Shown here one piece after another: positions 1 to 10,943 of a stretch of DNA of 64,000 nucleotides. Source of the stretch: Straminergon stramineum (taxonomy: Eukaryota; Streptophyta; Bryopsida; Hypnales; Calliergonaceae); the NCBI GenBank assembly GCA_963920665.1, contig OY987263.1, positions 42,009,218 to 42,073,217 on the forward strand, written 5' to 3'. Position numbers and translations under genes: made by a program. The stretch's first letter is position 1. Every line of letters starts with the position of its first letter. The notes under the pieces are model-generated. The model made no database searches, was not told the origin of the DNA, and saw nothing but the letters and a program-made list of their open reading frames with translations.

Positions 1-39
1 GAAGAATTGTGTGCCATAGGTTACAAAAAAAGCCCTTCT

Positions 40-480
40 AATAAATTTTGGCAACTCCTACCTCCTTACTCTCGATTTGAATTTGAGTCATGTAAATGAT
101 CTTTTGGAAATTTTGAGCCCAACTAATGAAATGAGGCTTAATGAGTCTAGCTTCTATTCCTATTTGAAATTTTCAGAAATTCCTAAAATTGAACATTTAA
201 TTGCATAATTCATTGAGCCAATAACCATGGTCTATTAATTTCTTTATAGATGGATACATGAATTTTTGTTTTTTTTGTAATATTCTTCACTATAATGTAC
301 ATGTATGGAAAAAAATATAAATTTTTGGGGCTAATTTTGAATTAGATATGAATTTTCTTCACATTTTCTTATAAAACTACAGTAATTTGAAAATCATCAT
401 TAATAAATTTGAAACTCTTATGACTTTCAAAAGATTTGTGATTTCATCTTTGAAAAATAAAATAAAATAATTCTCACTTA
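40..480 (+). repeat. Dispersed repeat, copy 1 (partner at 10340-10790)
   Basis: About 440 bp aligns by eye in the same order with 10340-10790. Shared blocks include a lead on CTCGATTTGAATTT, then CCCAACTAATGAAAT, TTGAGTCT, ACCATGKTCTA, ATGGAAAAA and TTGAAAAATRAAA. There is no coding potential. It is probably a dispersed non-autonomous element or fragment; no clear terminal repeats were seen. Confidence 0.55.
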
Positions 481-559
481 AACTTAGCTATAAAATCGAA
501 GAAACAAAGAGAAAACTTGAAACAAATTGCATAGTTACAAGAGCATCCATCCTTCCAAG

Positions 560-717
560 GTTAACCCCTTAAAGGACACAACCCCTATGACCTATGTAGT
601 TAGAAAAATTGCTCCGATTATTGGACTAATAGGTGCATTCTATTTTTCTACAATCACCAATGAATTCATCCATCAAACACGAAACGTCCGTGTCAACATT
701 TATTCATTTAAGGGTTA
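560..717. mobile_element. Possible short ACCCC-ended MITE
   Basis: The left end reads TTAACCCCTTAAAGGACA and the right end is an approximate reverse complement, TTTAAGGGTTAT. It resembles the ends of the TTAA-type elements at 16876 and 35105. The match is imperfect and short, so this is tentative. Confidence 0.3.
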
Positions 718-1387
718 TTGTAGCAACATCTAGAAGAGGTATTTTTTCTAGTCCTACCCCCTTAAAGTTCCATTGACAAAACTAATTCATGGGGCTATTA
801 ACAAACTCAAGAGATGAATGCAACCCAATTAGTTTCATAATTTTTCAAAATTCAAGTACTATTTTATAAATTTTAAAAGTCGAAAACATAGGGTAGCTTG
901 CATTTAATACTTGACTTGAATAGACACCATTGAATCAAGAAATGTCTCAACTTCTATTGGTGGCTTTAAAAAACTCCATGCTTTTTGAAAACTTGTGGAA
1001 GTTTTGAATTTTGGAGGTATTCATTTAAGGCTTTTTTTGGTGGTATATTAATACTTTAGTTGTATAAAATTAATTCAAATATAGAGATTTAAACAACTTC
1101 ATTTATTTATTTCTAGATCAATTAACCCCTTTTTATAAGTGGCAAAAAGTTGTCAAATCAAAAGAAAATTTTAGATTGATCGATGGAGTTAAATTGATCC
1201 ATAATGTCAAAATAATTATGAACTTTGCAAATTCAAGAAATTGATTATATAATATATAATAATGATGCACAAATCATTTAGAATGATTTGAAGTAAAATT
1301 TAATTAGTTTATTAAGTGTGTATTATTTCACAAAGAAAAAAACATAAATGTTTATATTTGCAAATATACAACAATAGTTCTTAGCAC

Positions 1388-2303
1388 TTTAACCCTAAAG
1401 GTTTTTTACTATGTTTTCACCAAAAATGCTCATAAACTGCCATTTTTAGTACAAGGATCACGTTTCTTTTTTTTAGAAAAGAATCATTCTTGGACACATG
1501 TAACCATAGGATCTTGTAGTTTTCTAGTTTGAAAAGATGTGGCGAAAAATTCAGATTTCCACCACGTAGATTGCAAGATCGTATTAGCATTCAAATTTGT
1601 AGAATTTCTTTTTTGGCCATGCAAAAAACTCTGCGGTTGCACTTTATAAGGTCACATTTGTATGAAAAAAATGTCCCAAATGGTGGTGCCTCTTTGGATT
1701 CATTCTTCAAGGCAAGTTGGCTACATGCTTGAAAAAATTCAAATCATTTGGAATTGTACAACATATAGGAAAAAAATAGTAAGTAGAAAGAAGTAGAGAA
1801 TGATTCAAATACTAATTGTTAAGAGTTTAATTATGGAATTGAAAAATGACAATCCCAATGGTTGTAATGTTGTAAGAAATCATCTACAACCAATTTTTCA
1901 ATCTTTTTCAAAAATATGGAAAATTGAGTTAAAATAAAGGACCTCAAATTGTATTTTAGAGTAGAAATTCCATAACTACCCTAAAACTCTAACTCCTCAT
2001 AACTTTCATATCATTAATTAAAATGGAATGATTCAAAGATTTCCACATATTTAAAAATCTAGAAATCCAATTTCGAATTTTTATTTCTTAAAAATGTTAT
2101 TTTAAAGAATTTTTTTGAGCTTCTTGGATTGCCTGCCAAACAATAAAAATTACCTATCATACAATAACTTTTTAATGATATAGTCAAAAGTTATGAAAAT
2201 TGTTGCACTTGAAAGCAAATAAAATGAAAATTTTGTTTGTAGTGAACTACCCAAAATTGCTATGTTGCCAAAAAATGCCATTTGGTCATTTAGGGGGTTA
2301 TCA
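1388..2303 (+). mobile_element. TTAA/ACCCCTAAAGG-ended non-autonomous element, copy A
   Basis: It starts with TTTAACCCTAAAGG and ends with the near reverse complement TTTAGGGGGTTAT. The interior aligns with the element at 16876-17795: shared blocks include CTGCCATTTTTAG, ACACATGTAACC, AGGATCTTGTA, ATTTGTATGAAAAAA and ACAACATATAGGAAAAAAA. No transposase frame is visible. TTAA target and CCC start recall piggyBac-type ends, but a PIF/Harbinger origin (TTA target) is equally possible. Confidence 0.6.
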
Positions 2304-4066
2304 TTCCTTCTATGAACTGAGTCATTCAAAATCATATTATAGACAAAAATCAATGTATATTTTTGGTTTTAGTATCAATTTTAGTATCAATTTTTATTTT
2401 TTAAGACAGATTAAAAATAAATAAATCTACAACAATAGCAAATGACAAGGGATAAAATTTAGAACCATAAAACTTAGTCATGGGAAAGTTAGTCGAATGA
2501 ACAACAAGTGCAATGATTTATAGGATTCAAAGTCGAAGTGTTTGCCAGATGATCCGATGTGCTAGCAAACTACAACGCCACTCACTTGATGAAATCTTTA
2601 TTATAGGTTTAGTGCATGAGAGGTTCATACTTAACAAGAATGTGCAATTTGAAGAGGTTCTTGTTGAAGCTTCTAACTGACCATGCTTCATTTAGAAAAA
2701 TTAGGATTTGGGATGTTTCATTGTTGTGCTTTGGATTTTAAACTATTAGTTTGTTAGATGCCTTTCATATGTGTTCATTTCTTTGATGGGATGTAAATTA
2801 AAACCTATTTATTTACCCCATAGTCCTCTACCAATCATTACCAATCAAAAAGGAGAATCCATGAACAATGTAAGATGAGTGGGACATTTTGTTAGAAGGT
2901 CTTTTTATAATTTCTTCACAATTGTTTCTAAAAATATATATTTCAAGTGAAATCCATGAAATGTTCAAAACATTTGTACTATTTACCTCTAAAGGACCAA
3001 GGCCATTTTTCTATCAAAAAACATTCAAAATTGCTACTTTTGTTGCATTCTCCCAAAGAAAATAGCAAAAGTATTTTTTTAGAATCTAACCATAGGATCT
3101 TGTGCTTCACTTGTCTCAAATTATGTAGTAAAACTTTCATGAAGTTTGATTGCATAAATTAGAAGATATTAGTATTTGAAGTTGAAAAAAATATATTTTT
3201 GAATGTTGACTTGTAATTTCCAAAACGAATTTGACTACCATTTGTAGAATTTATTGCACTACAAACTTTAAATTAAAATAAATTCATGTTGAAGAATTGA
3301 ATTGAAAATCTAGTTTACTAATATGTACATTTATATTTAAAGGTATAAAATAAAGAGAATATATCCTAAATGGCTAACTTATATTCACAAGTAATTCTGT
3401 TTTATTAGAAGTCAGTAGAATTACTTTCAAGCAAAATGGCTTGTTTGTAGAAGTTGCAAATAAGACATTTAACTTCCTTTGGTTATTCACATAATTTCAA
3501 GAGTGAAAATGTGGCTTAGGAATGGTAAAACATCAGGGCTTTTTCCTTCAATATTATCATTGCATGATTTCATGATTTCATGCATTTTGTATAAAATTTT
3601 GTTGATGATATATCTACATCAATGTATTGTATTAAAAATATTGTATGTGTGTAATATATTATAGAACTTTTTACTTTTGTTCATAAAAATTTGATGTTGA
3701 AATTCAAGATGATTATTTCTCTTTTGAATTAAATGAGCCTTCTCAAGTTTAGTTTATTTGCATCTTGAAAGCATTAAAAAAAAACTCCTAAAAATGAATA
3801 CTCGATTGAAGTTTGAAGTTGAGTTGTTTGTTTTTAAATATATAACATCTTAGAGATTTGGTTTACATTTGTGGTGAATTTTCACATTTTAAAGTGAACT
3901 TTGCATTTGATACAATATGTTTTTTTTTCACATTTTCTCCAGCACTTATAATAATTGAGAACAACCCAATGGATTGCTAGAGTTATAATTGAATAAACTT
4001 TTTTCAGATTCCACGTTTTTCTCCCTTGAATATAGTTGTTTCTTCCCATAAAAATTTAGTCCCAAT

Positions 4067-4194
4067 CAGGGCTTTTTTTTGGGCGAAATTTCCCCAGATC
4101 TGTTAGAATCTGACCACTCTGAATCTGTCCCTCCAAAATTTGGCCTGTGCAGTGAAGCCAACATAGGGGACACTAGTCCAAAAAATAAGCCCTG
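4067..4194. mobile_element. hAT-type MITE with perfect 8-bp target duplication
   Basis: The terminal inverted repeats are CAGGGCTTTTTTTTGG at the left and CCAAAAAATAAGCCCTG at the right. The 128-bp element is flanked by an exact 8-bp direct duplication, GTCCCAAT at 4059-4066 and 4195-4202. The CAGGG start and 8-bp duplication are diagnostic of the hAT superfamily. It is non-coding and must have been mobilised in trans. Confidence 0.85.
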
Positions 4195-4679
4195 GTCCCA
4201 ATAGTACCCCCAATGGAAAGTTTCATTAAAAGGGTGATATTCCATAAGCCATTTCCCATTCACTCCCTTCTTTAGCTCTCAAGTCTATTATGGTATAGAT
4301 TTCAGATTATACAATCTAAAATGTAGGAGTGCTAAGTTTGTGGAATATTGCCATTTTAACAAAATTTTGGTCTACCATAGGGTTTTATTATTGCATTACA
4401 ATGCTAGATGGCACTATTAAAAACATTGGCTAAAAAATGACAGCAAACCATGAAGTTTTTCACTAGAAAACTTCAAAATTAAAAAAAAAAATCTTGGATG
4501 AAATTGTTAGATTGTAGATGAAAACAAAATTATGGGTATGTGATATGTGCTAATGTGATCTTTTCTATCCAATATATAGATGAATGTTGAAATTTGGAGC
4601 ACCACTATAACATTTCACATTGCCACTTTGACACTTCATTAAAAAATGAAAAACAAAACAAAAAAGCACAGTAATTCCA

Positions 4680-4879
4680 AACTCACGGAAAGCGTTGACC
4701 ACACGGTCATAGGCTCTACCGTGTGAGCCAAACTGGGTGGGTTTGAATGGATTGGATTTTTTCCCAAAGATCCAAGGAGGGCTTTCTTTGGCTTCTTCTG
4801 TCACATGGGTCTCATTAAATGTTTTTGGATTTCCAGCAGCCACGGCACGAAGAGTAGTTGTGGTTGTCTCTTTCTTCAT
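4680..4879 (-). CDS. Weak candidate for a small hypothetical protein or first exon
   Basis: An ATG at 4879 opens a frame starting MKKETTTTTLRAVAAG and continuing with polar, proline- and lysine-rich sequence to about FREFG near 4680. After that it turns hydrophobic and AT-rich and is probably intron. The base composition is richer than its surroundings, which suggests coding, but I recognise no domain. A 19-bp string inside it (TTGACCACACGGTCATAGG on the plus strand, allowing one mismatch) recurs at about 10830. It may instead be part of a repeat. Confidence 0.2.
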
Positions 4880-5535
4880 TCAATGCAATCATCTGAGGTT
4901 TTATTAAGCCCTCTGTCTAAATTCAGCCCTTGATTTGCCGGCTCAAAGTCTTCGGAAGCCGCCTTTTCAAAGTGCACTTTTCTCACCGGCATTTGAACAT
5001 TCAAATGAGTGGGAAGCCAAAAGGCTGATGAACAGTTTTCACAAACTACTATACAAAAGTAACAAACCTCCCTGCAATCTTGGATGAGCCAACAGCGCGG
5101 CCATTTCAGTCGAATGTTGGTGGGAGTTTCACTAAATTACCGGTTGACTTTCTGTAGGATGAAACGTTATAAAAAAAACAATATCTTCCCGAACAAGGGG
5201 TCAAAGATTATTACATCAAGGTCTTCAGCTAGAAAATCTTTTTCTTTTTCATCGACAGGCCAAAAACAGAAACTAGGGAAATGGAAAAAAAAGATCAGGT
5301 CACGGTACTAGTGTACCCTGCCGCCTCTTGTTAACTGGAATGTCCACCATTTTGACATAAATGTCTGCTAACGTGTAAACGGGCCATCAAAGCTTTAGTT
5401 TGGTGAGCTTGGATTCTGCTTAGGATTGCGGTTACTACCCTCCTCGAGTCCTCGACTTTGCATAGGCACGAGAGCTCATGGTGGATTTGAGGGTTTCGAT
5501 CTTCGATCTAGTAGGAGATTTCAGCAACTGATGGG

Positions 5536-8009
5536 GTGCAAGAAACTCTAGATAGCTCTCGTAGTTGTTGTTCTGTTGAATTAGCGGAGGCAATTAATCA
5601 ATTGCAGTTGAGGCTCCAAGTATCATGCAAAATGATGATGAATGAAGGTCCGAAGTATGCAGATGGAGACCCGAATGGTGCTTGGATTGACCTGTTGGTA
5701 AGTGCACTGTCTCCGCTTGAAGCTTTGACAAATTCGTTTGAGCAAAATAAAGTGAGTGACTTGTTTTGTGATAATGGACGTCATTGTCGACTTTTAAGTT
5801 CTTCTATTGAAGCTGTTAGTACTAGTCAATCTAGCGGGGTTTTCCAAACTGTGAGCACAAGGTGTCGTAGGTTTGGAAGCTGCTTGAACTCAAATCAGAT
5901 GCAGCTGATTGCAAACTCCTTCACCATGCGGTTGTATTCCTTTTCCCTCGTGGTGAGATACACGACTCAAAATCCGTAGATTTCGTGCTGAGGAAGTTTT
6001 TTTAGATTTTAGATTTTTTGTAAATTGCACGGTAGAATGCTGAATTCCTATCAAGAGGGATCATTTCTTATATGAGGAATTTGATATTATCAAGAAACGT
6101 GATAACCTTTAGGTAAGAAGCTGAGAAACCAACAAGGGTCTACTACGAATAGATGAAGTCTTGGTGTCACTTGTCCTTGTCCTTTGAGGTTTTTGACGTG
6201 GGATTTGAGACGAACAGACTCTAAATTCACGTAAACCTCAAAAAAGAGGTTGGAGTTATACATTCCTCCCTCGACAGATTTGCCCATGAATGCATGCCCA
6301 CTGTACATGCCTTACCTTTTCTTCCAACAAGAAGTTTGCAAACTGTAACAATGGATCCCTTTGGATACATCTATCTGCGTTAGAATCCCCGTTAGTTTTA
6401 CAACCCCTCACGAGTACCTCAACTGCGTGACGAAAACCCTGAGAGATGAACAAGCATATTCAGAATTTACTGCTCAGTCTTCCGAAAGTTTTACTTGAGT
6501 CAGGACTTTTACAAAGTTCAAAGAGCTTCACTTTCTACATTGGACGCACTGACATTAACTATTTCTTTATTTTCTTGCAGTATTATTCATGCACAGAAAC
6601 TATGGAGCCAGGGCCGTTTCTAAAGTGTGAAACACTAGGCATCCAGTCCACTTTGACAAGATCTCAATCCCAAGTTCTTGAGTTTTTGAACGGTGCTTCA
6701 GTATTTGACTGCCCTTCCACCCCTTCCAGCTCTCCTCCAGCTCTCCTGAACAGCCAGGTACCATACCCACCAGTGATGCACCCCAACTTGGTGTGCACTC
6801 TCAAGTCCATTTTGTCTCCGAGTGCAACAGACGGGGACAGCCAGAGCTCCACTTCTGGCGATAGTAGCAGCAGGTGCACACAATCAGGCATCTCAGACAT
6901 GGCCGAGGGGCAAGAAGGATCGGAAATGAGAGCGGATTGCTCGACTAAGGCAAGCTCACCTGAAAGCACGTCGTGGCCACGGAACAGAAACTCGAAGCAG
7001 GTAACTGGGATACAGGTTCTCAAGATTTCCGGATAGCAGTAGTGTTGAGTTTATAACTCCGGAAATCTTGAACTTTCAAATTCATATTTTTTGATTGATC
7101 AAGGTCTCACACAAAAGGATTGAAATCTTCTTTCAATTGGACCATCCACCAAGAGAGTTGCCTCAAAACTCGGACTTGGTATGCTAACATAACAAGGTTG
7201 TGCTTTCCCAGTCATTGCAGCAAGAAGCCGTGATAGTGCCCCTCGACTGGATCCACAATAGGCGGCCATACCAGTGCGCATTCCAGGGGTGCCAGAGGAC
7301 GTTCAAGAACCCGCAGACCACGAGAATGCACCACAAAACGCATTTCAATGACGCCAGCTCTGCTGCTACAGCAACAAAACTGGAGCCTGCAACAGCAGAT
7401 ACAGTGCTGTTTGCCGGCTCGACCATCAAGGCCGGGCACAACAAGAAGATCCCGGCACGCTGCCCCACTTGCTGCAAGACGTTCGTGGGCTTGTACGAGC
7501 TTCGCAGGCACTTCGGACGCAAGCACTCGGAGGGCGAGAAGAGACACGCCTGCCGGAAATGTGCGAAGAGGTACGTGGTCGCAAATTTTTCTTCAGTTTG
7601 GCAAAGGTTTGTGTAAAATTTGTAGAATTTAAACTAGTCCTGTGTTGGTAATTGGAAACCTCATTACATTAGCTCCTTGAATGTAGATCCTTGTCTATCT
7701 TGCTCTTTGATGGCACGATGTTGGTGCATCCATCATTGCTTGTTTGTTTGACAATTGTAAAGTATTCTGCTTCTGGATTGATATTGAGATGAGCCTTGCT
7801 GGAAAAAGTTTTGTCCCTGCTAATTTTACTAATGAAAAATTGTGTTCAGGTTCCATATTGAGGTAGATGTGCGAGACCATGAGAAGTTGTGTGGGGAGCC
7901 CATTGTTTGCTCAGGCTGTGGCATGAAGTTCGCATTTAAATGTAACCTTGTTGCGCACAAGCGCAGTCGTCATCCGGTATGCCAAATTGATGTGGAGGAG
8001 AAGAAATAA
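5536..8009 (+). CDS. C2H2 zinc-finger transcription factor, STOP1/WIP-like
   Basis: Nuclear DNA-binding protein. The exons I can read are about 5536-5952, 6581-7000, 7212-7570 and 7850-8009, all with matching phases and GT-AG borders. The first is a Gln/Ser-rich region without a known fold; the second is Ser/Pro-rich. Zinc fingers begin in exon 3: YQCAFQGCQRTF with two histidines, then RCPTCCKTF with HFGRKH. Across the exon 3/4 junction lies CRKCAKRF with HEKLCG (a C2HC finger), then CSGCGMKF with HKRSRH. The order C-x2-C, HEK-CG, C-x2-CG, F-x2-K-x2-L matches the C-terminal fingers of plant STOP1 and WIP factors. The true start is unresolved: an in-frame stop lies at 5512 and the first in-frame ATG is at 5632, so an upstream exon is likely. 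Family-level call good, orthology uncertain. Confidence 0.7.
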
Positions 8010-9484
8010 AGATCCTTCCAATTCAAACATCAATAGTGTAACTTACAAGTGTTCTATTGAAAGCAGGGCAAGCTTACCATCTGCACATATCACCTCTTTC
8101 TAAGATCGGTAAGTTTCTTCGCCGCTACCAACGTCTCCTGATCCTTCTAATTTGTCTTGAAGCTGGAGGTTCCCTAGCTGAAGTGATTGCATACTTGGTA
8201 ACTCAGCTTGCTTGTGGAAAACAGAGTTCACTAATGCAGTGAAGAATGTACTTTTCTACAACTGGCTCCAATTTTGAGTTCTAATACTCATTCACTTCTT
8301 TACTCTCAATTGAGTATTTGACAATTGATATGGATCTGAAGTAATCAGTTCTGTTGCAGATCTGATTGCTTCCTTATGGGGTATACTAATTATATTTATT
8401 TGCTCTACTGACCCTGCAGATCAGATATCTGGGCTACAAAAATTTATAATAGATCTGTAATACCGACAGCCAGCCTCCCCAGAATGGTGTGTTAACAAAA
8501 ATATCAGAACGGAGTTTGTCTTAACCTCGATGGATCGCATTTCCATAAAAGTGGCAGCAAAGCATTAGATGTGGAGAGCATGGTTATATCTCATAATCCT
8601 GCCCGTTTTTTCTGAAGCATTCTAGCGTCCCTTTCATGATTAACCATGATTGAAAAAGATTTGACCATTGAGGATAAGTCTCGTAAACAAGGTAGTAGAG
8701 CCTTGCCTTGAAAATAACATCCGTTTGCTTCTCGCCAAAGGTTGGACATGTTGTCTCTCCTAACGAGGCTCTTTCTTTCCTGTTTCCTAGTTCATTTCCT
8801 GTACATTCTGTACATTCTAGAAGCTACGATGTAGCGCAGTTTAGCTTGTGATCCAAGAGTTGAATGTAGTGAGCACTTGAGTTCGTCCAAGACACATTCA
8901 AGGCACGCTTCGTTCAGTACTCCATCGACTATGCAATGGATTCTGGAGCAGTACCCGCACATCTGAAGAGATCAGTGCCAACAGTACTCGCTCTGGCAGA
9001 AACCCACATTCCATTCTGCTCGAGCTTGTTGTTCCCCGACACTCCAGATTGCAAACTCCCGAGATCAATCGTCTGTTGTTGATAATACATTTGAAGGAAA
9101 CTTCGTAGAATGATTTGGTCCCTGAGTCTCTTTCAGTTCCCAAGTGGTTGAGCAACGAATTATCAGGATTCAGAGTTTGAGATTTGTTGTCAGAAAATAA
9201 ATTTGTCATCATTCAAAACCAATATTCTGCATTCTGCAAGGATTGTGCAAGCTAGGGAACTAATGAGGGGAAGCGTACATTTTGGAGACTTGGGGTAGTG
9301 GATACCTGGATTTCATGTGTCTTTTTTCAACTTAAAAGCATTGTTAACAAGGCTAAACCATTCCCCTTCGAGATTGGGACTAATCCCTCCTTGGATCCTT
9401 AGGAATGAATTTAGTTTTAATTTGTAGAGAGTCATCAGCTAGCTAGGAAGTTGCAATGCTAGGGGCTCCTTATTGCTTTCTGGG

Positions 9485-9948
9485 GGTGCAAAAAGGTCCC
9501 CCCCTAGCATTGGTTAATAATGTTATGTTTGATATTAAAAGGCTTGCTTGCAAGTAGTACAATTGGCCTCAAATGCATTACCCTTAGATTGTCCACGGTT
9601 TGTCAAAAGTCGTGCGAAGGTAGTAAGATTGAAACTTATTGAGTTCATTTCGAACATAATAAAAAAGTACATTATTAATGAAATTAAATAGTGTTACTTA
9701 ACTATCCTATCATGTAACTTACTCTATTTCTCATTTGGTTGACAATTAGTGTTCATGATGGATACTAATTTAATTAGTGCGAAATAAACCATCTTGATTT
9801 TAAGTTTGTTTGTTGCCATTTAGTATTAGACTTAAGTTTGTAATTAGTATTATAAAATACTAAATTTCATTACGTACTTGTACATATCTTTTAGTTGCTA
9901 ACTTAACATTATTCACTAGATAGTATCATAGGGGGCCCTTTTGCATCC
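9485..9948. mobile_element. TIR element with GGTGCAAAAAGGTCCCCC ends
   Basis: The left end GGTGCAAAAAGGTCCCCCC is matched by the inverted right end GGGGGCCCTTTTGCATCC. The AT-rich interior has no frame. Just outside and overlapping the left end there is a hairpin, AATGCTAGGGG paired with CCCCTAGCATT (9453-9511). No clear target duplication was found. A related GC-rich string, GATGCAAAAGGGACC, occurs near 17859. Confidence 0.5.
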
Positions 9949-10339
9949 GTGAGAACAAGACTATTCAATATTGCAAAAATAATTATATAAAACAAGTTGA
10001 TTCAAAAGGGAGTTTTTTCAAAATTTCTATGTTTTTACTTTCTTTGTAAATGAATATAACTAAAATCCCTTTGTAGGTATTTAGGATTCTAGGCAATACT
10101 ACCTTTATTTCAAGGATCTAAGGAAGGGAGCCCAAAGAGCTACTTAACCCTAAAAAGCTAATGCAATCAAAATGTTGTTGATGAATGGTCTACCATGGCT
10201 TGAAAACAAAGTGATTTTCATCAAAAAAATTTATTTTTTTAGTATATATGCATCACTTGGTATTGGAGAGCCCCTCATTTGAAGAACTACAAAATTTTAT
10301 AGAGAAGATTCTAATCTACAAGCCACCAAAGATGCCTTT

Positions 10340-10790
10340 TTCATATATTTGGCAATGAATACCACCTTAGTTTGCTCTTGATTTGAATTTAGCTTTTAAA
10401 ATAATTTAAAAAATATTTGATCCCAACTAATGAAATATAGCTTATTGAGTCTTATTTCCACTCTAATTTGAATTTTTTGTAAAATTTTGTAATTTATAGC
10501 CATTTGAACTTTGAACCTACTACTGTTACCATGTTCTACTTAGTTTCTAATTCTAGAATGACAAGAAGTTTGCTTTACAACATGATGTTCTACACCATAA
10601 TATAAACCAATGGAAAAATTTTCAGATTTTTAGAGCTTATTTTATATTTGATACAATTTTTTTTCATTTTTTCTTCAAAATTCATAATAATTTCAAATTT
10701 TCCAGAAAAGAAATTGAAATTTGCATGGAGTGTAGACAACATCTGAATCAATCTCTGAAAAATGAAAAATAAAAAGTCCATTAATTTTCA
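10340..10790 (+). repeat. Dispersed repeat, copy 2
   Basis: Collinear with 40-480 at moderate divergence. It lies just downstream of the 3' end of the amidase gene. Non-coding. Confidence 0.55.
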
Positions 10791-10943
10791 ATGGCAAAAT
10801 GAAGCATTCAAGGTAGAGGACTTTGATGTTTGACCACACGGTCATAGGGTCCGGCGTTTCAGGGTTAACAATGCTATGTAAAGTACATTTTTCCTTATGA
10901 AGGCAAACCAATAACCAATATTTCCTACCAAGTGCCGTAACGA

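Larger units (their letters stand above)
1..5400. other. AT-rich, gene-poor region with dispersed repeats
   Basis: Very AT-rich sequence with only short random-looking frames; I see no supported protein gene apart from a weak candidate at 4680-4879 on the minus strand. It holds a repeat at about 40-480 that recurs at 10340-10790, an ACCCC-ended short element near 560-717, a 0.9-kb TTAA-type element at about 1388-2300, and a hAT-type MITE at 4067-4194. These are described separately. From about 4680 onward the sequence becomes GC-richer, approaching the zinc-finger gene. Confidence 0.6.
8010..10940. other. Intergenic region, no recognised gene
   Basis: The first ~1.2 kb has near-genic base composition and may include 3' UTR of the zinc-finger gene. 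A plus-strand frame near 8880-9080 looks mildly protein-like but matches nothing I know. From 9480 on it is AT-rich and contains the 464-bp terminal-repeat element (9485-9948) and the second copy of the dispersed repeat (10340-10790). Confidence 0.5.
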
